Shown here: positions 1 through 11,266 of the stretch, one piece after another | How the letters are laid out: every line of letters begins with the position of its first letter | Numbering within the stretch: the stretch's first letter is position 1 | NCBI GenBank assembly: GCA_920105625.2 | Contig: OV050032.1 | Location: 100,796,542 to 100,860,541 of the forward strand | Length of the DNA stretch: 64,000 nucleotides | Reading direction: 5' to 3' | Source of the DNA: Clusia tigrina | Taxonomy: Eukaryota; Arthropoda; Insecta; Diptera; Clusiidae | The notes under the pieces: generated by a model | Told to the model about the DNA's origin: nothing | Seen by the model: the letters and a program-made list of their open reading frames with translations, nothing else | Databases searched by the model: none | Made by a program: the position numbers and the translations under genes

Positions 1-1889
1 ATTTAAGCTATCGCTCAAAGCTATGCTACGCTTGAGTCCCAAATCAAACACTGATAAAACTTCAAACGCCCCTAACTTCTATACGGTACGTCCTACACCT
101 ATCAAAGTTTGCAACATACAAATGCTTGTAACTTTTTACTGGAGGGTCATAAAACCTTGAAATTTTGTAACAATAAAGTACTCGAGCCTCTTGTTCATTT
201 AAGCCATCGCTCAAAGCTATGCTACCCTAGAGTCCCAAATCAAACACTGATAAAACTTCAAATGGCCCTAACTTCTTTACGGTACGTCCTACACCTATCA
301 AAGTTGGCAACATTCAAATGCTTGTAACTCTTTACTGGAGCGTCATAAAAGCTTGAAATTTTGTAACAATGAAGTACCCGAGCCTCTTGTCAATTTAAGC
401 TATCGCTCAAAGCTATGCTACCCTAGAGTCCCAAATCAAACACTGATAAAACTTCAAACGCCCCTAACTTCTTTACGGTACGTCCTACACCTATCAAAGT
501 TGACAACATTCAAATGCTTGTAACTTTTTACTGGAGCGTCATAAAACCTTGAAATTTTGTAACAATAAAGTACTCGAGCCTCTTGCCAATTTAAGCCATC
601 GCTCAAAGCTATGCTACCCTAGAGTCCCAAATCAAACACTGATAAATCTTCAAACGCCCCTAACTTCTTTCCGGTACGTCCTACACCTATGAAAGTTTGC
701 AACATACAAATGCTTGTAACTTTTTACTGGAGCGTCATAAAACCTTGAAATTTTGTAACAATGAAGTACCCGAGCCTCTTGTCAATTAAAGCTATCGCTC
801 AAAGCTATGCTACCCTAGAGTCCCAAATCAAACACTGATAAAACTTCAAATGGCCCTAACTTCTATACGGTACGTCCTACACCTATCAAAGTTTGCAACA
901 AACAAATGCTTGTAACTTTTTACTGGAGCGTCATAAAACCTTGAAATTTTGTAACAATGAAGTACCCGAGCCTCTTGTCAATTTAAGCTATCGCTCAAAA
1001 CTATGCTACCCTAGAGTCCCAAATCAAACACTGATTAAACTACAAACGCCCCTAACTTATTTACGGTACGTCCTACACCTATCAAAGTTTGCAACATACA
1101 AATGCTTGTAACGTTTTACTGGAGCGTCATAAAACCTTGAAATTTTGTAACAATGAAGTGCTCGAGCCTCTTGTCAATTTAAGCCATCGCTAAAAGCTAT
1201 GCTACCCTAGAGTCCCAAATCAAACACTGATAAAACTTCAAACGCCCCTAACTTCTTTACGGTACGTCCTACGCCTATCAAAGTTTGCAACATACAAATG
1301 CTTGTAACTTTTTACTGGAGCGTCATAAAACCTTGAAATTTTGTAACAATAAAGTACTCGAGCCTCTTGTCAATTTAAGCTATCGCTCAAAACTATGCTA
1401 CCCTAGAGTCCCAAATCAAACACTGATAAAACTTCAAACGCCCCTAACTTCTATACGGTACGTCCTACACCTATCAAAGTTGGCAACATTCAAATGCTTG
1501 TAACTTTTTACTGGAGCGTCATAAAACCTTGAAATTTTGTAACAATAAAGTACTCGAGGATCTTGTCAATTTAAGCTATCGCTCAAAGCTATGCTACCCT
1601 AGAGTCCCAAATCAAACACTGATAAAACTTCAAATGGTTATAATTTCTATACGGTACGTCCTACACCTATCAAAGTTTGCAACATACAAATGCTTGTAAC
1701 GTTTTACTGGAGCGTCACAAAACCTTGAAATTTTGTAACAATGAAGTGCTCGAGCCTCTTGTCAATTTAACCCATCGCTCAAAGCTATGCTACCCTTGAG
1801 TCCCAAATCAAACACTGATAAAACTTCAAATGGCCCTAACTTATATACGGTACGTACTACACCTATCAAAGTTAGCAACATACAAATGC
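1..1889. repeat. Block I lead: mixed monomers upstream of the first full 12-monomer HOR
   Basis: Bases 1 to about 230 match 2,353-2,582 (offset 2,352), including the rare GCTACGCTTGAG and GGAGGGTC states, so they are the tail of an earlier HOR copy. From about 1,000 to 2,085 the sequence instead matches 2,568-3,653 (offset 1,568, eight monomers): both carry CGAGGATCTTG (1,556 and 3,124) and ATCAAAGATTGC. The middle part has private states such as TTTCCGG (669) and AATGGTTA (1,634). No gene or unique sequence is present. Confidence 0.8.
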
Positions 1890-4241
1890 TTGTAACTTTT
1901 TACTGGAGCGTCATAAAACCTTGAAATTTTGTAACAATGAAGTACCCGAGCCTCTTGTCAATTTAAGCTATCGCTCAAAGCTATGCTACCCTAGAGTCCC
2001 AAATCAAACACTGATAAAACTTCAAACGCCCCTAACTTCTATACGGTACGTCCTACACCTATCAAAGATTGCAACATACAAATGCTTGTAACGTTTTACT
2101 GGAGCGTCATAAAACCTTAAAATTTTGTAACAATGAAGTGCTCGAGCCTCTTGTCAATTTAAGCCATCGCTCAAAGCTATGCTACCCTTGAGTCCCAAAT
2201 CAAACACTGAGAAAACTTCAAATGGCCCTAACTTCTTTACGGTACGTCGTACACCTATCAAAGTTGGCAACATTCAAATGCTTGTAACTCTTTACTGGAG
2301 CGTCATAAAACCTTGAAATTTTGAAACAATGAAGTACCCGAGCCTCTTGTCAATTTAAGCTATCGCTCAAAGCTATGCTACGCTTGAGTCCCAAATCAAA
2401 CACTGATAAAACTTCAAACGCCCCTAACTTTTATACGGTACGTCCTACACCTATCAAAGTTTGCAACATACAAATGCTTGTAACTTTTTAGTGGAGGGTC
2501 ATAAAACCTTGAAATTTTGTAACAATAAAGTACTCGAGCCTCTTGTTCATTTAAGCCATCGCTCAAAGCTATGCTACCCTAGAGTCCCAAATCAAACACC
2601 GATAAAACTTCAAACGCCCCTAACTTATTTACGGTACGTCCTACACCTATCAAAGTTTGCAACATACAAATGCTTGTAACGTTTTACTGGAGCGTCATAA
2701 AACCTTGAAATTTTGTAACAATGAAGTGCTCGAGCCTCTTGTCAATTTAAGCCATCGCTCAAAGCTATGGTACCCTAGAGTCCCAAATCAAACACTGATA
2801 AAACTTCAAACGCCCCTAACTTCTTTACGGTACGTCCTACGCATATCAAAGTTTGCAACATACAAATGCTTGTAACTTTTTACTGGAGCGTCATAAAACC
2901 TTGAAATTTTGTAACAATAAAGTACTCGAGCCTCTTGTCAATTGAAGCTATCGCTCAAAACTATGCTACCCTAGAGTCCCAAATCAAACACTGATAAAAC
3001 TTCAAACGCCCCTAACTTCTATACGGTACGTCCTACACCTATCAAAGTTGGCAACATTCAAATGCTTGTAACTTTTTACTGGAGCGTCATAAAACCTTGA
3101 AATTTTGTAACAATAAAGTACTCGAGGATCTTGTCAATTTAAGCCATCGCTCAAAGCTATGCTACCCTAGAGTCAAAAATCAAACACTGATAAAACTTCA
3201 AATGGTCCTAATTTCTATACGGTACGTCCTACACCTATCAAAGTTTGCAACATACAAATGCTTGTAACGTTTTACTGGAGCGTCATAAAACCTTGAAATT
3301 TTGTAACAATGAAGTGCTCGAGCCTCTTGTCAATTTAACCCATCGCTCAAAGCTATGCTACCCTTGAGTCCCAAATCAAACACTGATAAAACTTCAAATG
3401 GCCCTAACTTATATACGGTACGTCCTACACCTATCAAAGTTAGCAACATACAAATGCTTGTAACTTTTTACTGGAGCGTCATAAAACCTTGAAATTTTGT
3501 AACAATGAAGTACCCGAGCCTCTTGTCAATTTAAGCTATCGCTCAAAGCTATGCTACCCTAGAGTCCCAAATCAAACACTGATAAAACTTCAAACGCCCC
3601 TAACTTCTATACGGTACGTCCTACACCTATCAAAGATTGCAACATACAAATGCTTGTAACTTTTTACTGGAGCGTCATAAAACCTTGAAATTTTGTAACA
3701 ATAAAGTACTCGAGCCTCTTGTCAATTTAAGCCATCGCTCAAAGCTATACTACCCTTGAGTCCCAAATCAAACAATGATAAAACTTCAAATGGCCCTAAC
3801 TTCTTTACGGTACGTCCCTCACCTATCAAAGTTGGCAACATTCAAATGCTTGTAACTTTTTACTGGAGCGTCGTAAAACCTTGAAATTTTGTAACAATGA
3901 AGTACCCGAGCCTCTTGTCAATTTAAGCTATCGCTCAAAGCTATGCTACCCTAGAGTCCCAAATCAAACACTGATAAAACTTCAAACGCCATTAACTTCT
4001 TTACGGTACGTCCTACACCTATCAAAGTTGGCAACATTCAAATGCTTGTAACCTTTTACTGGAGCGTCATAAAACCTTGAAATTTTGTAACAATAAAATA
4101 CTCGGGCCTCTTGTCAATTTAAGCCATCGCTCAAAATTATGCTACCCTACAGTCCCAAATCAAACACTGATAAAACTTCAAACACCTCTAACTTCTTTAC
4201 GGTACGTCCTACACCTATCAAAATTGGCAACATTCAAATGA
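1890..4241. repeat. Block I higher-order repeat, copy 1 (12 monomers, 2,352 bp)
   Basis: It matches the next 2,352 bp almost base for base. Shared private states include CCTTAAAATTTTG (2,115 and 4,467), CTGAGAAAAC (2,208 and 4,560), TTTTAGTGGAGGGTC, GTCAAAAATC, GTCCCTCACC (3,814 and 6,166) and AAATACTCGGGCC (4,096 and 6,448). By eye about ten differences separate the copies, for example GCTATGGTACC here against GCTATGCTACC, CTACGCATATC against CTACGCCTATC, and CGTCGTAAAACC against CGTCATAAAACC. That is about 99.5% identity, while monomers inside the unit differ by several percent. Confidence 0.88.
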
Positions 4242-6593
4242 TTGTAACTTTTTACTGGAGCGTCATAAAACCTTGAAATTTTGTAACAATGAAGTACCCG
4301 AGCCTCTTGTCAATTTAAGCTATCGCTCAAAGCTATGCTACCCTAGAGTCCCAAATCAAACACTGATAAAACTTCAAACGCCCCTAACTTCTATACGGTA
4401 CGTCCTACACCTATCAAAGATTGCAACATACAAATGCTTGTAACGTTTTACTGGAGCGTCATAAAACCTTAAAATTTTGTAACAATGAAGTGCTCGAGCC
4501 TCTTGTCAATTTAAGCCATCGCTCAAAGCTATGCTACCCTTGAGTCCCAAATCAAACACTGAGAAAACTTCAAATGGCCCTAACTTCTTTACGGTACGTC
4601 GTACACCTATCAAAGTTGGCAACATTCAAATGCTTGTAACTCTTTACTGGAGCGTCATAAAACCTTGAAATTTTGAAACAATGAAGTACCCGAGCCTCTT
4701 GTCAATTTAAGCTATCGCTCAAAGCTATGCTACGCTTGAGTCCCAAATCAAACACTGATAAAACTTCAAACGCCCCTAACTTTTATACGGTACGTCCTAC
4801 ACCTATCAAAGTTTGCAACATACAAATGCTTGTAACTTTTTAGTGGAGGGTCATAAAACCTTGAAATTTTGTAACAATAAAGTACTCGAGCCTCTTGTTC
4901 ATTTAAGCCATCGCTCAAAGCTATGCTACCCTAGAGTCCCAAATCAAACACCGATAAAACTTCAAACGCCCCTAACTTATTTACGGTACGTCCTACACCT
5001 ATCAAAGTTTGCAACATACAAATGCTTGTAACTTTTTACTGGAGCGTCAAAAAACCTTGAAATTTTGTAACAATGAAGTGCTCGAGCCTCTTGTCAATTT
5101 AAGCCATCGCTCAAAGCTATGCTACCCTAGAGTCCCAAATCAAACACTGATAAAACTTCAAACGCCCCTAACTTCTTTACGGTACGTCCTACGCCTATCA
5201 AAGTTTGCAACATACAAATGCTTGTAACTTTTTACTGGAGCGTCATAAAACCTTGAAATTTTGTAACAATAAAGTACTCGAGCCTCTTGTCAATTTAAGC
5301 TATCGCTCAAAACTATGCTACCCTAGAGTCCCAAATCAAACACTGATAAAACTTCAAACGCCCCTAACTTCTATACGGTACGTCCTACACCTATCAAAGT
5401 TGGCAACATTCAAATGCTTGTAACTTTTTACTGGAGCGTCATAAAACCTTGAAATTTTGTAACAATAAAGTACTCGAGGATCTTGTCAATTAAAGCTATC
5501 GCTCAAAGCTATGCTACCCTAGAGTCAAAAATCAAACACTGATAAAACTTCAAATGGTCCTAATTTCTATACGGTACGTCCTACACCTATCAAAGTTTGC
5601 AACATACAAATGCTTGTAACGTTTTACTGGAGCGTCATAAAACCTTGAAATTTTGTAACAATGAAGTGCTCGAGCCTCTTGTCAATTTAACCCATCGCTC
5701 AAAGCTATGCTACCCTTGAGTCCCAAATCAAACACTGATAAAACTTCAAATGGCCCTAACTTATATACGGTACGTCCTACACCTATCAAAGTTAGCAACA
5801 TACAAATGCTTGTAACTTTTTACTGGAGCGTCATAAAACCTTGAAATTTTGTAACAATGAAGTACCCGAGCCTCTTGTCAATTTAAGCTATCGCTCAAAG
5901 CTATGCTACCCTAGAGTCCCAAATCAAACACTGATAAAACTTCAAACGCCCCTAACTTCTATACGGTACGTCCTACACCTATCAAAGATTGCAACATACA
6001 AATGCTTGTAACTTTTTACTGGAGCGTCATAAAACCTTGAAATTTTGTAACAATAAAGTACTCGAGCCTCTTGTCAATTTAAGCCATCGCTCAAAGCTAT
6101 ACTACCCTTGAGTCCCAAATCAAACAATGATAAAACTTCAAATGGCCCTAACTTCTTTACGGTACGTCCCTCACCTATCAAAGTTGGCAACATTCAAATG
6201 CTTGTAACTTTTTACTGGAGCGTCATAAAACCTTGAAATTTTGTAACAATGAAGTACCCGAGCCTCTTGTCAATTTAAGCTATCGCTCAAAGCTATGCTA
6301 CCCTAGAGTCCCAAATCAAACACTGATAAAACTTCAAACGCCATTAACTTCTTTACGGTACGTCCTACACCTATCAAAGTTGGCAACATTCAAATGCTTG
6401 TAACCTTTTACTGGAGCGTCATAAAACCTTGAAATTTTGTAACAATAAAATACTCGGGCCTCTTGTCAATTTAAGCCATCGCTCAAAATTATGCTACCCT
6501 ACAGTCCCAAATCAAACACTGATAAAACTTCAAACACCTCTAACTTCTTTACGGTACGTCCTACACCTATCAAAATTGGCAACATTCAAATGA
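4242..6593. repeat. Block I higher-order repeat, copy 2 (12 monomers, 2,352 bp)
   Basis: Direct tandem neighbour of copy 1 with the same order of monomer types. Private changes include CGTCAAAAAACC near 5,047 and ATTAAAGC near 5,489. The match to copy 1 continues about 150 bp beyond this unit, to roughly 6,740, so a third copy starts before the array switches to Block II. Confidence 0.88.
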
Positions 6594-6772
6594 TTGTAAC
6601 TTTTTACTGGAGCGTCATAAAACCTTGAAATTTTGTAACAATGAAGTACCCGAGCCTCTTGTCAATTTAAGCTATCGCTCAAAGCTATGCTACCCTAGAG
6701 TCCCAAATCAAACACTGATAAAACTTCAAACGCCCCTAACTTCTTTACGGTACGCCCTACACCTATCAAAGT
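6594..6772. repeat. Junction monomer between Block I and Block II HORs
   Basis: The first part follows Block I (offset 2,352 to about 6,740). The end carries CTTTACGGTACGCCC. The CGCCC state of the last part is otherwise the entry signature of Block II units (8,710, 11,245, 14,185 and 16,536). The switch therefore falls within this one monomer, probably by crossing-over between unlike HORs. Confidence 0.6.
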
Positions 6773-8731
6773 TTGCAACATACAAATGCTTGTAACTTTT
6801 TACTGGAGCGTCATAAAACCTTGAAACTTTGTAACAATAAAGTACTCGAGCCTCTTGTCAATTTAAGCCATCGCTCAGAGCTATGCTACCCTAGAGTCCC
6901 AAATCAAACACTGATAAAACTTCAAATGGCCCTAACTTCTTTACGGTACGTCCTACACCTATCAAAGTTTGCAATATTCAAATGCTTGTAACTTTTTACT
7001 GGAGCGTCTTAAAACCTTGAAATTTTGTAACAATGAAGTACCCGAGCATCTTGTCAATTTAAGCCATCGCTCAAAGCTATGCTACCCTAGAGTCCCAAAT
7101 CAAACACTGATAAAACTTCAAACGCCCCTAACTTCTTTACGGTACGTCCTACATCTATCAAAGTTTGCAACATACAAATGCTTGTAACTTTTTACTGGAG
7201 CGTCATAAAACCTTGAAATTTTGTAACAATAAAGTACTCGAGCCTCTTGTCAATTTAAGCTATCGCTCAAAAGTATGCTACCCTAGAGTCCCAAATCAAA
7301 CACTGATAAAACTTCAAACGCCCCTAACTTCTATACGGTACGTCCTACACCTATCAAAGTTGGCAACATACAAATGCTTGTAACTTTTTACTGGAGCGTC
7401 ATAAAACCTTGAAATTTTGTAACAATAAAGTACTCGAGCCTCTTGTCAATTTAAGCCATCGCTCAAAACTATGCTTCCCTTGAGTCCCAAATCAAACACT
7501 GATAAAACTTCAAACGCCCCTAACTTCTTTACGGTACGTTCTACACCTATCAAAGTTTGCAACATACAAATGCTTGTAACTTTTTACTGGAGCGTCATAA
7601 AACCTTGAAATTTTGTAACAATGAAGTACCCGAGCTTCTTGTCAATTTAAGCCATCGCTCAAAGCTATGCTACCCTTGATTCCCAAATCAAACACTGATA
7701 AAACTTCAAATGGCCCTAACTTCTATACGGTACGTCCTACACCTATCAAAGTTTGCAACATACAAATGCTTGTAACTTTTTACTGGAGCGTCATAAAACC
7801 TTGAAATTTTGTAACAATGAAGAACCCGAGCCTCTTGTCAATTTAAACTATCGCTCAAAACTATGCTACCCTAGAGTCCCAAATCAAACACTGATAAAAC
7901 TTCAAACTGCCCTAACTTCTTTACGGTACGTTCTACACCTATCAAAGTTTGCAACATACAAATGCTTGTAACTTTTTACTGGAGCGTCATAAAACCTTGA
8001 AATTTTGTAACAATAAAGTACTCGAGGATTTTGTCAATTTAAGTTATCGCTGAAAGCTATGCTACCATACAGTCCCAAATCAAACACTGATAAAACTTCA
8101 AACGCCCCTAACTTCTATACGGTACGTCCTACACCTATCAAAGTTTGCAACATACAAATGCTTGTAACTTTTTACTGGAGCGTCATAAAACCTTGAAATT
8201 TTGTAACAATGAAGTACCCGAGCCTCTTGTCAATTTAAGCTGTCGCTCAAAACTATACTACCCTAGAGTCCCAAATCTAACACTGATAAAACTTCAAACG
8301 CCCCTAACTTTTTTACGGTACGACCTACAGCTATCAAAGTTTGCAACATACAAATGCTTGTAACGTTTTACTGGAGCGTCATAAAACCTTGAAATTTTGT
8401 AACAATGAAGTACCCGAGCCTCTTGTCAATTTAAGCTATCGCTCAAAGCTATGCTACGCTTGAGTCCCAAATCAAACACTGATAAAACTTCAAACTCCCC
8501 TAACTTCTATACGGTACGTCCTACACCTATCAAAGTTTGCAACATACAAATGCTTGTAACTTTTTACTGGAGGGTCATAAAACCTTGAAATTTTGTAACA
8601 ATAAAGTACCGAGCCTCTTGTCCATTTAAGCCATCGCTCAAAGCTATGCTACCCTAGAGTCCCAAATCAAACACTGATAAAACTTCAAATGGCCCTAACT
8701 TCTTTACGGTACGCCCTACACCTATCAAAGT
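6773..8731. repeat. Block II HOR unit 1 (10 monomers, 1,959 bp)
   Basis: Order of states: GCTCAGAGC first monomer, GCGTCTTAAAACC second, then TTCCC, GAGCTTCTTG, GAAGAACCCGAG, CGAGGATTTTG with GCTGAAAGC and CCATACAG, then CTGTCGCTC with AATCTAACACTG, and finally a monomer with the one-base deletion GTACCGAG at 8,606. The monomer at 8,341-8,536 begins like HOR member 8 (TAACGTTTTACTGG) and ends like member 9 (GAAGTACCCGAG, GCTACGCTTGAG, AACTCCCC), so member 8/9 is a hybrid. Members 11 and 12 are absent, as the unit passes straight to the next first monomer. Confidence 0.85.
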
Positions 8732-11266
8732 TTGCAACATACAAATGCTTGTAACTTTTTACTGGAGCGTCATAAAACCTTGAAATTTTGTAACAATAAA
8801 GTACTCGAGCCTCTTGTCAATTTAAGCCATCGCTCAGAGCTATGCTACCCTAGAGTCCCAAATCAAACACTGATAAAACTTCAAATGGCCCTAACTTCTT
8901 TACGGTACGTCCTACACCTATCAAAGTTTGCAACATTCAAATGCTTGTAACTTTTTACTGGAGCGTCTTAAAACCTTGAAATTTTGTAACAATGAAGTAC
9001 CCGAGCATCTTGTCAATTTAAGCCATCGCTCAAAGCTATGCTACCCTAGAGTCCCAAATCAAACACTGATAAAACTTCAAACGCCCCTAACTTCTTTACG
9101 GTACGTCCTACATCTATCAAAGTTTGCAACATACAAATGCTTGTAACTTTTTACTGGAGCGTCATAAAACCTTGAAATTTTGTAACAATAAAGTACTCGA
9201 GCCTCTTGTCAATTTAAGCTATCGCTCAAAAGTATGCTACCCTAGAGTCCCAAATCAAACACTGATAAAACTTCAAACGCCCCTAACTTCTATACGGTAC
9301 GTCCTACACCTATCAAAGTTGGCAACATTCAAATGCTTGTAACTTTTTACTGGAGCGTCATAAAACCTTGAAATTTTGTAACAATAAAGTACTCGAGCCT
9401 CTTGTCAATTTAAGCCATCGCTCAAAACTATGCTTCCCTTGAGTCCCAAATCAAACACTGATAAAACTTCAAACGCCCCTAACTTCTTTACGGTACGTCC
9501 TACACCTATCAAAGTTTGCAACATACAAATGCTTGTAACTTTTTACTGGAGCGTCATAAAACCTTGAAATTTTGTAACAATGAAGTACCCGAGCTTCTTG
9601 TCAATTTAAGCCATCGCTCAAAGCTATGCTACCCTTGAGTCCCAAATCAAACACTGATAAAACTTCAAATGGCCCTAACTTCTATACGGTACGTCCTACA
9701 CCTATCAAAGTTTGCAACATACAAATGCTTGTAACTTTTTACTGGAGCGTCATAAAACCTTGAAATTTTGTAACAATGAAGAACCCGAGCCTCTTGTCAA
9801 TTTAAGCTATCGCTCAAAAGTATGCTACCCTAGAGTCCCAAATCAAACACTGATAAAACTTCAAACTGCCCTAACTTCTTTACGGTACGTTCTACACCTA
9901 TCAAAGTTTGCAACATACAAATGCTTGTAACTTTTTACTGGAGCGTCATAAAACCTTGAAATTTTGTAACAATAAAGTTCTCGAGGATTTTGTCAATTTA
10001 AGTTATCGCTGAAAGCTATGCTACCATACAGTCCCAAATCAAACACTGATAAAACTTCAAACGCCCCTAACTTCTATACGGTACGTCCTACACCTATCAA
10101 AGTTTGCAACATACAAATGCTTGTAACTTTTTACTGGAGCGTCATAAAACCTTGAAATTTTGTAACAATGAAGTACCCGAGCCTCTTGTCAATTTAAGCT
10201 GTCGCTCAAAACTATACTACCCTAGAGTCCCAAATCTAACACTGATAAAACTTCAAACGCCCCTAACTTTTTTACGGTACGACCTACAGCTATCAAAGTT
10301 TGCAACATACAAATGCTTGTAACGTTTTACTGGAGCGTCATAAAACCTTGAAATTTTGTAACAATGAAGTGCTCGAGCCTCTTGTCAATTTAAGCCATCA
10401 CTCAAAGCTATGCTACCCTTGAGTCCCAAATCAAACACTGATAAAACTTCAAATGGCCCTAACTTCTATACGGTACGTCCTACACCTATCAAAGTTAGCA
10501 ACATACAAATGCTTGTAACTTTTTACTGGAGCGTCATAAAACCTTGAAATTTTGTAACAATGAAGTACCCGAGCCTCTTGTCAATTTAAGCTATCGCTCA
10601 AAGCTATGCTACGCTTGAGTCCCAAATCAAACACTGATAAAAATTCAAACTCCCCTAACTTCTATACGGTACGTCCTACACCTATCAAAGTTTGCAACAT
10701 ACAAATGCTTGTAACTTTTTACTGGAGGGTCATAAAACCTTGAAATTTTGTAACAATAAAGTACCGAGCCTCTTGTCCATTTAAGCCATCGCTCAAAGCT
10801 ATGCTACCCTAGAGTCCCAAATCAAACACTGATAAAACTTCAAACGCCCCTAACTTTTTTACGGTACGACCTACAGCTATCAAAGTTTGCAACATACAAA
10901 TGCTTGTAACGTTTTACTGGAGCGTCATAAAACCTTGAAATTTTGTAACAATGAAGTGCTCGAGCCTCTTGTCAATTTAAGCCATCGCTCAAAGCTATGC
11001 TACCCTTGAGTCCCAAATCAAACACTGATAAAACTTCAAATGGCCCTAACTTCTATACGGTTATCAAAGTTAGCAACATACAAATGCTTGTAACGTTTTA
11101 CTGGAGCGTCATAAAACCTTGAAATTTTGTAACAATGAAGTACCCGAGCCTCTTGTCAATTTAAGCTATCGCTCAAAGCTATGCTACCCTAGAGTCCCAA
11201 ATTAAACACTGATAAAACTTCAAACGCCCCTAACTTCTATACGGTACGCCCTACACCTATCAAAGT
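8732..11266. repeat. Block II HOR unit 2 (13 monomers, 2,535 bp)
   Basis: Same member order as the canonical 12-monomer unit plus one extra monomer near the start (9,124-9,319 with GCTCAAAAGTATGC). It contains the GTACCGAG deletion at 10,761. Its length is 13 x 196 minus 13: one base at 10,761 and 12 bases at 11,061. Members 8 and 9 are separate here, unlike in unit 1. Confidence 0.85.
10887..11070. repeat. Short monomer with a 12-bp deletion (184 bp)
   Basis: Normal ACGGTACGTCCTACACCTATC reads ACGGTTATC at 11,057-11,065, so 12 bases of the GTACGTCCTACACC region are missing at 11,061/11,062. This is the only 12-bp deletion in the window and no other unit carries it, which marks it as recent or not yet spread. 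Confidence 0.9.

Noticed and set aside
2766..2775. Isolated GGTACC (KpnI-type) site as a possible cloning or assembly join
   Set aside because: It comes from one C-to-G change in GCTATGCTACC within an otherwise continuous HOR copy; the flanks stay in register.
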